64,000 nt of DNA from Burkholderia sp. BCC0506 (GTDB taxonomy: Bacteria; Pseudomonadota; Gammaproteobacteria; Burkholderiales; Burkholderiaceae), in contig NZ_CADFEN010000006.1 in the NCBI RefSeq assembly GCF_902833145.1, forward strand, positions 186,001 through 250,000. The letters run 5' to 3'. A program made the translations under genes and the position numbers. Position 1 is the first letter of the stretch. Each line of letters opens with the position of its first letter. Below the pieces are notes generated by a model. It was not told the origin of the DNA. It worked only from the letters and a program-made list of their open reading frames with translations, and did no database searches. Positions 57,900-64,000 of the stretch are shown one piece after another.

Positions 57900-58282
57900 G
57901 CGAGCGCCTGCCGGAAATACGCAGTCGCGGGGCGTCGGAACAGCAGGTAGATGAACAGCGCGAACAGCAGGAAACCGGGGATCAGCGCCACGAACAGCGA
58001 CTTCGGCATGTTGACGAACGAAAATGCGAAGCCGAACGCGGACGTCGCGATGTACGCGTTGCGCGACCACTCGCGCCCCTTGAGGATCGCGAAGCCGATC
58101 ACGACGTTCGCGGCTTCGACGATCACGCTGATGCCGAGCGTGGCCCAGACGGGCAGCAGGTAATGCGACAACAGCGCCTGGGTGGTCGGCATGCCGATCG
58201 AGAACGGCGTATAGACGCAGGTGATCGCGTTGGTCACGATGATGATCCACGCGAGGATGGTCAGCGAAACCGGTCGTTTCAT
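57896..58282 (-). CDS. Membrane protein with about four helices
   Basis: This 128-aa protein starts at the ATG at 58282 (MKRPVSLTILAWIIIVTNAI) behind AAAAAAGGAAAA. It has about four hydrophobic segments, for example YLLPVWATLGISVIVEAANV and PGFLLFALFIYLLFRRPA. A short basic stretch (LKGREWSRNAY) lies between two of them. I do not recognise a firm family. It is translationally coupled to the 84-aa membrane protein. A longer in-frame reading upstream has no family support. Confidence 0.65.
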   Translation of the reverse strand: MKRPVSLTILAWIIIVTNAITCVYTPFSIGMPTTQALLSHYLLPVWATLGISVIVEAANVVIGFAILKGREWSRNAYIATSAFGFAFSFVNMPKSLFVALIPGFLLFALFIYLLFRRPATAYFRQALA

Positions 58283-58433
58283 GGTGTTTTCCTTTTTTAT
58301 TCGCCGCCATGGTGGCCCCCCGGACGGCGCGAGCGCGGTCACGACGGCCGCGCTCGCGCATTGTCGGGGAAGCGCGCGGCGAACGCAAAGGCTGCCTCCG
58401 CGCCGCCGCTCGCCGCATCCGGGCCGTGTGCCG

Positions 58434-59720
58434 CTACGCCGCTTGCGCGTCCTCGTCGGTCCAGTCGATATCGCCGCACAGCACGCGCTGCGCATCGCCG
58501 ACCCGCACGGCCACCGACAGCGTCACGCACGGCTGCGCCTCGTTGATCGACAGGTACGGCCGCGTGACCTGCACGCGCCCCGGTTCGGCGATCGCCGAGC
58601 GGAAATACGGCCGGCGCAGCCAGTTCGCGCCCTGCGCGTCCGCCAGCGGCGAAAAACGCGCCTCGGCGAGCGCGCGATCGGCGCGCAGCACGACGTTGCG
58701 GCCCGACTGCCGGCCCTGCGCATCGAGCAGGAAGCAGCGCGCGGCCGCATCGAGCGCGAGGAAATTCCAGCACACCTCGTCGAGCGGCTCGCCGGCCGCG
58801 AGGCGCTCGGCCGCCCGCTCGAACGCGCGCAGGTACGGTGCGAGCCGCTGCGTGTCGCGCCGCTCGCGCGCTTCGGTCTGCTGACGAAAGCGCTCGGTCA
58901 GCTCGCCGATGCAGCCGGTCGCCGTCGCGCTGTCGGGCAGCCCCGGCGCCGGGCGGCCGAAGTAGTAGCCCTGCACGAAATCGGCCTCGCACGACAGCGC
59001 GATCTGCGCCTCGTGCTCGGTCTCGATTCCTTCGACGAGCACGAGCTTGCCGGCCTCGTGCAGCAGCGTCACGAGCCCGTGCAGGATCGCGGTGAGCCCG
59101 GTGCGGTGCGCCGCGTGCGACAGCATGATCCGGTCGAGCTTCACGATGTCCGGATTGAGCTGCCAGATCCGTTCGAGGTTCGAGTGGCCCGCGCCGAAAT
59201 CGTCGAGCGCGATCAGGAAGCCGTGCGTGCGGAATTCGCGGACGGCCTCCGCGAGCCGTTCGACGTCTTCCGCGCGCTGTTCGAGCACTTCGAGCACGAT
59301 GCGCCGCGGCGGCATGCCGAGCCGCTTCAGGTTCGCGAGCAGCGCGGCCGCCTGGAACGGGTCGGTGAGCACGCCCGGATGGACGTTGAGAAACAGCCAC
59401 TCGCGCTCGGCGCCGAGCAGCGCGAAGTTCTCCAGATGCAGCGCCTGCGCGAGCCGGTCGAGCTGCAGCAGTTCGTCCCGGCGCGCGGCTTCGCCGAACA
59501 CGTCGAGCGGCGACACGGGGCGGTCGAGCGCATCGTGCGCGCGCAGCAGCGCCTCGTAGCCCACCGCACGCTGGTGCGACAGGCTGAATATCGGCTGGAA
59601 CACGGTCGTGAGCGTCAGGTCGCGGTGCTGCGTCGCCAGCCGTTCGAAGCCGGAGCTCATCTCCCGCTCGAACCGGTACGGCGACGCGGCGGCCGGACGC
59701 TCCTGTTGCACGATCGTCAT
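58434..59720 (-). CDS. EAL-domain c-di-GMP phosphodiesterase with C-terminal sensor-like domain
   Basis: This 428-aa protein starts at the ATG at 59720 behind AGGAGGAAGG. An N-terminal EAL domain (residues about 35-275) keeps the key motifs: E-A-L at 56-58 (GYEALLRA), LFLNVHP, RIVLEVLEQ, LIALDDFGAGHSNLERIW, DIVKLDR, VLVEGIET and VQGYYFGRPAPGL. These residues bind metal and c-di-GMP, so activity is likely. The C-terminal part (about 300-428, with RRPYFRSAIAEPGRVQVTRP and LCGDIDW) looks like a Cache-type ligand domain, unusual after rather than before EAL. No membrane segment is seen, so it is cytosolic. Confidence 0.87.
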   Translation of the reverse strand: MTIVQQERPAAASPYRFEREMSSGFERLATQHRDLTLTTVFQPIFSLSHQRAVGYEALLRAHDALDRPVSPLDVFGEAARRDELLQLDRLAQALHLENFALLGAEREWLFLNVHPGVLTDPFQAAALLANLKRLGMPPRRIVLEVLEQRAEDVERLAEAVREFRTHGFLIALDDFGAGHSNLERIWQLNPDIVKLDRIMLSHAAHRTGLTAILHGLVTLLHEAGKLVLVEGIETEHEAQIALSCEADFVQGYYFGRPAPGLPDSATATGCIGELTERFRQQTEARERRDTQRLAPYLRAFERAAERLAAGEPLDEVCWNFLALDAAARCFLLDAQGRQSGRNVVLRADRALAEARFSPLADAQGANWLRRPYFRSAIAEPGRVQVTRPYLSINEAQPCVTLSVAVRVGDAQRVLCGDIDWTDEDAQAA

Positions 59721-60019
59721 GCCTTCCTCCTGGTGATGCAGTCGAACGCGACGTCCGGCGAAACGGACGACGAACGGGACGGCGCGCGCAATGTCATGGT
59801 TGGACCCTCGGTTGCCCGGCGCGGAGCCGGGCGGCTGCTCTCCATCAAGCAAGCTCCGTGCAAGGTGCGCAACACCCATGCGCCATGCGGCGCGCCGGGC
59901 AGCCGCACCACCGTGGCGCGCCGCCGGCGCACCATATCCGTGCGCACGCACCGGCCGCTCGAGCGCATCCGTCGCGTCGTCACGCTACACTCCGTACGAT
60001 CGTTTCATTCCCCGTATCG
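59721..60019. other. Divergent intergenic region, EAL gene to antiporter gene
   Basis: This 299-bp gap has no convincing gene. It must hold promoters for both genes. No clear -35/-10 pair was assigned. The antiporter start at 60020 has only a weak upstream ribosome-binding site. Confidence 0.3.
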
Positions 60020-61687
60020 ATGGAAATCGTTTTCACAGTCCTCATTCTGCTGCTGACCGTCGCGCTGTCCGGCGCGGTCACGCGCCTCCTGCCGTTGCAA
60101 CTGCCGCTGCCGCTGATGCAGATCGCGTTCGGCGCGATGCTCGCGTGGCCGAAGCTGAACCTGCACGTCACGTTCGATCCCGAGATCTTCATGCTGCTGT
60201 TCATTCCGCCGCTGCTGTTCGCGGACGGCTGGCGGATTCCGAAGCGCGAGCTCTACCTGCAGCGCCGCGCGATCCTGATGCTCGCGTTCGGGCTCGTGTT
60301 CATGACGGTACTCGCAGTGGGCTACTTCGCCCACTGGCTGATTCCCGAGTTGCCGCTGCCGATCGCGTTCGCGCTCGCGGCCGTGCTGTCGCCGACCGAT
60401 GCGGTCGCGCTGTCGGGCATCGCCGGCAAGGGTCGCATCCCGCCGCAACTGATGCACATCCTCGAAGGCGAGGCGCTGATGAACGACGCGTCGGGCCTCG
60501 TCGCGCTGAAGTTCGCGATCGCGGCCGCGCTGACGGGCGTGTTCTCGCTGCGCGCCGCGTCCGTCACGTTCGTGATCGTCGCGGCCGGCGGGCTCGCGAC
60601 GGGCGCGATCGTGTCCTGGCTGTTCAGCGCGCTGTCGACACGCTTCCTGAACGCCGAACAGGAAGGCGACCCGGCGCCCGGCATCGTGATGACGCTGCTG
60701 GTGCCGTTCGCGGCCTATCTGTTCGCCGAGCACCTCGACCTGTCGGGCGTGCTCGCGGCCGTGTCGGCCGGGATGATGATGAATTACACGAGCTTCTCGC
60801 GCAAAAGCACCGTCGCGTCGCGCGTGCGCGCCGAAAGCACGTGGGCGATGATCGAGTTCGTGTTCAACGGCATGGTGTTCATCATGCTCGGGCTGCAGTT
60901 GCCGCACATCATCGGCCGCGCGCTCGTCGACGCGCACCATACGAGCGACGCGCTGGTCGGCCGCATGATCTTCAACGTATGCGCGATGATGCTCGCGCTC
61001 TATGCGATCCGCTTCCTGTGGGTGTGGCTGCTGCGCTGGTTCGCGAGCCGCCGCGCGGCGCGCCACGGCCTCGCCGGCACGATGGCCGGCGTGCGCACGA
61101 TCGCGGTGATGACGGTCGGCGGCGTGCGCGGCGCGGTCACGCTCGCCGGCGTGCTGTCGATCCCGGTCGCGCTGTCCGACGGCGCGCCGCTGCCGGGGCG
61201 CGACACCGCGATCTTCATCGCGTCGGCCGTGATCCTCGGCTCGCTGATCGTCGCGGTGATCGGCCTGCCGCTGCTGCTGCGCGGCGTGCGCTCGACGCGC
61301 AACCCGCTCGGCGACGAGGAGCGCATCGCACGCTCGGCCGCCGCGCAGGCCGCGATCCGCGCGATCGATTCGTCGCACGACGCGATTTCGGCCGATCTCG
61401 ACGAATCGGGCGCCGCGCGCTGCGCGGACATCTCCGCGCGCGTGATGGACCAGTATCGCCGCCGGCTGGCCGCGCTGGCCGACGACGGCCCCACGCCGCG
61501 CGCGGAAGCGAAGCAGGCCGAAACGATGGAGTTGCAGATGCGGATCGCGGCCGTGCGCGCGGAACGCTCGGCGCTGTACCGGCTGCGCACCGACAGCAAG
61601 ATTTCCGACGAAACGCTGACGAAGCTGCTTCGCGAGATCGACCTGTCGGAAACCGCGCTGTCGACGCGCAAGAAGGGCATTCTCTGA
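60020..61687 (+). CDS. CPA1-family Na+/H+ antiporter
   Basis: This 555-aa protein starts at the ATG at 60020 (MEIVFTVLILLLTVALSGAV), the first in-frame ATG that leaves an intact first helix. It has about 12 membrane helices with the CPA1 motifs AAVLSPTDAVALSGIAGKG and ILEGEALMNDASGLV (the ND ion-binding pair), and VGGVRGAVTLAGVLSIPVA. A cytoplasmic C-terminal tail (residues about 425-555) is helical and charged, and may sense pH or ions. It exchanges protons for Na+ or K+ across the inner membrane. The exact ion preference is unknown. It ends 39 bp before a terminator. Confidence 0.9.
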   Translation: MEIVFTVLILLLTVALSGAVTRLLPLQLPLPLMQIAFGAMLAWPKLNLHVTFDPEIFMLLFIPPLLFADGWRIPKRELYLQRRAILMLAFGLVFMTVLAVGYFAHWLIPELPLPIAFALAAVLSPTDAVALSGIAGKGRIPPQLMHILEGEALMNDASGLVALKFAIAAALTGVFSLRAASVTFVIVAAGGLATGAIVSWLFSALSTRFLNAEQEGDPAPGIVMTLLVPFAAYLFAEHLDLSGVLAAVSAGMMMNYTSFSRKSTVASRVRAESTWAMIEFVFNGMVFIMLGLQLPHIIGRALVDAHHTSDALVGRMIFNVCAMMLALYAIRFLWVWLLRWFASRRAARHGLAGTMAGVRTIAVMTVGGVRGAVTLAGVLSIPVALSDGAPLPGRDTAIFIASAVILGSLIVAVIGLPLLLRGVRSTRNPLGDEERIARSAAAQAAIRAIDSSHDAISADLDESGAARCADISARVMDQYRRRLAALADDGPTPRAEAKQAETMELQMRIAAVRAERSALYRLRTDSKISDETLTKLLREIDLSETALSTRKKGIL

Positions 61688-61726
61688 CCGGCCGGCCGCG
61701 GCTCGCGCGCAGCCGCCGAGCAGCAT

Positions 61727-61758
61727 AAAAAACGGCGACGCACGAGCGTCGCCGTTTT
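61727..61758. terminator. Bidirectional rho-independent terminator
   Basis: An A-tract, a 9-bp stem (CGGCGACGC/GCGTCGCCG) with an ACGA loop and a T-tract lie between the antiporter stop (61687) and the end of the convergent oxidoreductase gene (61778). Confidence 0.93.
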
Positions 61759-61777
61759 CAGTCCGCCCGCCGCGGCG

Positions 61778-64000
61778 TTACTTCGCGACGACGACCGGAA
61801 TCCCCTTCAGCATCCCCGCGCCCTTCATCTCGTCGAGCGCGTGCTGCACGGCCGCGCTCGTCGCCGCGTCGATGCCGAGCTGCAGCGCGAGCTCGCGCTC
61901 CGCGCGCTTCACGCCGGCCAGGTTGCGCACCTTCACGTGACCGAAGCCGCGCACGCGGGCGTGCAGGTCGGCCAGTTGCACGACCTGCGCCGCATTGCCG
62001 GGCGTCATCGCGGCGAACGCGCGCGTGAGCGTGGTCTCGTAGTCGTCGGCGAGCGCACGCTCCATCTTGCGCTCGACCGTGCGGCCGAACGGATCGAGCC
62101 ACGTGCCGCGCAGGCTGCGCACGCGCGCCAGCATGCCGAGCACCGGCCACATCCACTGGCCGAACACGCGCTTCTTCGGCGTGCCGCCGTCGCGGCCGGC
62201 CTTCGCGACCGTCGGCGGCGCCAGGTTGAACTTCACGCGGTACGCCTGCCCCGGCACGCCTTCGAACTGCGCTTCGAGCGCGGTGCGGAACGCGTCGTCC
62301 GTGTACAGCCGCGCGACTTCGTATTCGTCCTTCACCGCGAGCAGCCGGTAGAACGTCGTCGCGACCGCGCGCGTCAGCGTATCGTCGCCCTTCGCGCGCG
62401 CCGCACTCACCAGCGCCCGGTAGCGCTCGACGTAGCGCGCGCCGCCGTATGCGTCGAGACGCGCTTCGCGATCGGCGATCAGCTCGGCGAGCGTCTCCGG
62501 CGCGGCGTGCGCGGCCACCGCATGACGCGCGTTCCACAACGCGTCGAGGCCCGCCGCGTCGCCGGCCGCCATCCGGCCGATCGAGAACGCGAGCTTGTTC
62601 ATCGGCACCGCGACGTTGTTCAGTTCGATCGCGCGCATCATCGCGGCGAGCGACACCGGCACGAGGCCGAGCTGCCACGCGTAGCCGAGCATCAGGATGT
62701 TCGCGCCGATCGAATCGCCGAGGAACTTCGCGGCGAGCGCCTGCGCGTCGCAGCTCGACAGGTAGCCGTCGCCGGCCGCGTGATGCATCTTCTCGAGCAA
62801 TGCGTCCGCATGCAGGTTCGCGTCGGGGTTCTGCACGAACGACGCGTTCGGGATCCGGTGCGTGTTGACGACGATCCGCGTGCGCGCGTGACGCACCGTC
62901 TGCAGCGCTTCGGCGCTCGCCCCGACGACCATGTCGCACGCGAGCAGCACGTCGGCCTGCTGCGTGTCGATGCGCACCTGGTTCAGCCAGCGGTCGCTCG
63001 ACGCGATCCGCACGAACGACAGCACGGAGCCGCCCTTCTGCGCGAAGCCCATGAAGTCGAGCACCGACGCGCTCTTGCCTTCGAGGTGCGCGGCCATGCT
63101 GATCAGCGCGCCGACCGTCACGACGCCGGTGCCGCCGACGCCCGTCACGAGCAGGTCGAACGGCGCCGCGTCCAGGTGCGTCGCCGGCACCGGCAGCGCG
63201 TCGACGCGCGCGGCGAGCGCCGCTTCGTCGAATGCCGCGCCGGCCGCCTTCTTCAGCGCCGCGCCTTCGACCGTCACGAAGCTCGGGCAGAAGCCGTTCA
63301 CGCACGAATAATCCTTGTTGCACGACGACTGATCGATGCGGCGCTTGCGGCCGAGCGGCGTCTCGAGCGGCTCGACCGACAGGCAGTTCGACTGCACGCC
63401 GCAGTCGCCGCAGCCTTCGCACACCGCGTCGTTGATGAACAGGCGCTTGTCCGGGTCGGGGAATTCGCCTTTCTTGCGGCGGCGGCGCTTCTCGGCCGCG
63501 CAGGTCTGGTCGTAGATCAGCACGGTGACGCCCGGCGTCTCGCGCAATTCGCGCTGCACCGTGTCGAGTTCGCTGCGGTGATGGAACGTCGTGCCGGTCG
63601 GGAACTGGCCGTGGTGACCGTCGTACTTCTCCGGCTCGTCGGACACGACGACGAAGCGCGACACGCCCTCCGCCTCGACCTGCCGCGCGATCTGCGGCAC
63701 CGAGATGCTGCCGTCGACCGGCTGGCCGCCCGTCATCGCGACCGCGTCGTTGTAGAGGATCTTGTACGTGATGTTCGCTTTCGCGGCGACCGCCTGGCGG
63801 ATCGCGAGGATGCCCGAGTGGAAGTAGGTGCCGTCGCCGAGGTTCTGGAACACGTGCTTCGTGTTCGTGAACATCGCGTGCGCGGCCCAGTCGACGCCCT
63901 CGCCGCCCATCTGGATCAGCCCGGTGGTGTCGCGCTCCATCCACGACGCCATGAAGTGGCAACCGATGCCGGCCTGCGCGATCGAGCCTTCCGGCACCTT
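61778..64000 (-). CDS. Indolepyruvate ferredoxin oxidoreductase, C-terminal part
   Basis: The frame is open at the window end, so the 5' part is missing and 741 codons are visible. The protein has the end of the thiamine-diphosphate domain (CHFMASWMERDTTGLIQMGG), then ferredoxin-like cysteines (CEGCGDCGVQSNC and CNKDYSCVNGFCPS). The gamma-type domain (VTGVGGTGVVTVGALISMAA) and a C-terminal domain (NLAPPTVAK) follow. The fused alpha/beta/gamma type of about 1200 aa is common in beta-proteobacteria and oxidises indolepyruvate and other aryl pyruvates to acyl-CoA. The visible part is intact. It ends next to a bidirectional terminator. Confidence 0.9.
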   Translation of the reverse strand, partial: KVPEGSIAQAGIGCHFMASWMERDTTGLIQMGGEGVDWAAHAMFTNTKHVFQNLGDGTYFHSGILAIRQAVAAKANITYKILYNDAVAMTGGQPVDGSISVPQIARQVEAEGVSRFVVVSDEPEKYDGHHGQFPTGTTFHHRSELDTVQRELRETPGVTVLIYDQTCAAEKRRRRKKGEFPDPDKRLFINDAVCEGCGDCGVQSNCLSVEPLETPLGRKRRIDQSSCNKDYSCVNGFCPSFVTVEGAALKKAAGAAFDEAALAARVDALPVPATHLDAAPFDLLVTGVGGTGVVTVGALISMAAHLEGKSASVLDFMGFAQKGGSVLSFVRIASSDRWLNQVRIDTQQADVLLACDMVVGASAEALQTVRHARTRIVVNTHRIPNASFVQNPDANLHADALLEKMHHAAGDGYLSSCDAQALAAKFLGDSIGANILMLGYAWQLGLVPVSLAAMMRAIELNNVAVPMNKLAFSIGRMAAGDAAGLDALWNARHAVAAHAAPETLAELIADREARLDAYGGARYVERYRALVSAARAKGDDTLTRAVATTFYRLLAVKDEYEVARLYTDDAFRTALEAQFEGVPGQAYRVKFNLAPPTVAKAGRDGGTPKKRVFGQWMWPVLGMLARVRSLRGTWLDPFGRTVERKMERALADDYETTLTRAFAAMTPGNAAQVVQLADLHARVRGFGHVKVRNLAGVKRAERELALQLGIDAATSAAVQHALDEMKGAGMLKGIPVVVAK

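Overview
The window comes from a high-GC beta-proteobacterial chromosome, most likely Burkholderia (cepacia-complex type). This genus call is inference from strong G/C third-position bias, the aceK, beta-carbonic anhydrase and bioA-F-D-B neighbourhoods, and the type of pxp/biotin-carboxylase operon. No rRNA, tRNA, CRISPR array or insertion sequence was recognised.

Region 1 (1-15034, + strand) is one tightly packed, translationally coupled operon of flagellum-type genes: flgF (cut by the window start), flgG, flgH, flgI, flgB, flgC, fliE, fliF, a short FliG-position protein, fliH, fliI, fliJ, a fliK-position gene, flgD, flgE, a SpoA-domain FliM/SctQ-like gene, fliN, fliO, fliP, a FliA-type sigma factor, a TPR protein and an unrecognised 129-aa protein. 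The order is unlike the well-known Burkholderia flg and fli operons, and several parts are reduced. The FliG-position protein has only about one armadillo-like repeat and no torque domain. The FliM-position protein lacks the N-terminal CheY-binding motif. FlgH has no convincing lipobox, and FlgD is of the short type. No filament, stator or chemotaxis gene is in view. I read this as a second, divergent flagellum-derived basal body, hook and export machine with its own sigma factor, possibly non-rotary. Genes left of base 1 (fliQ, fliR, flhA, flhB, filament and stator genes) cannot be judged.

Region 2 (15035-33030) is a polymorphic-toxin island. A single 4871-codon Rhs/YD-repeat gene (16893-31508, - strand) has an insert of about 760 residues with a tandem duplication, a LysM domain, a Gly/Ala-rich hydrophobic segment and a C-terminal tip with a nucleotidyltransferase-like GS...DxD signature. 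A probable immunity gene follows 4 bp later. Beyond it lie two decayed duplicates of the rhs 3' end, a second immunity-like gene and an unrecognised small gene, which looks like a graveyard of displaced toxin tips. A divergent TPR gene closes the island.

Region 3 (33218-43675) holds housekeeping genes: an ABC-F ATPase, a DUF6429-like protein, a SWIM zinc-finger protein, a metallo-beta-lactamase-fold hydrolase, aceK, carbonic anhydrase, an SDR enzyme, a YchJ-like protein and an exported alpha/beta hydrolase.

Region 4 (44145-55657) links biotin synthesis to biotin use. bioA-bioF-bioD-bioB end at a bidirectional terminator. A LysR regulator then diverges from pxpA, a biotin carrier protein, a biotin carboxylase, pxpB, pxpC and an NCS1-type permease. 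A perfect LysR-style dyad lies between the regulator and the operon.

Region 5 (55682-64000) holds a suppressor-of-fused-domain protein, cutC, two small membrane proteins, an EAL-domain protein, a CPA1 Na+/H+ antiporter, a terminator and the 3' part of an indolepyruvate ferredoxin oxidoreductase gene that runs off the window.
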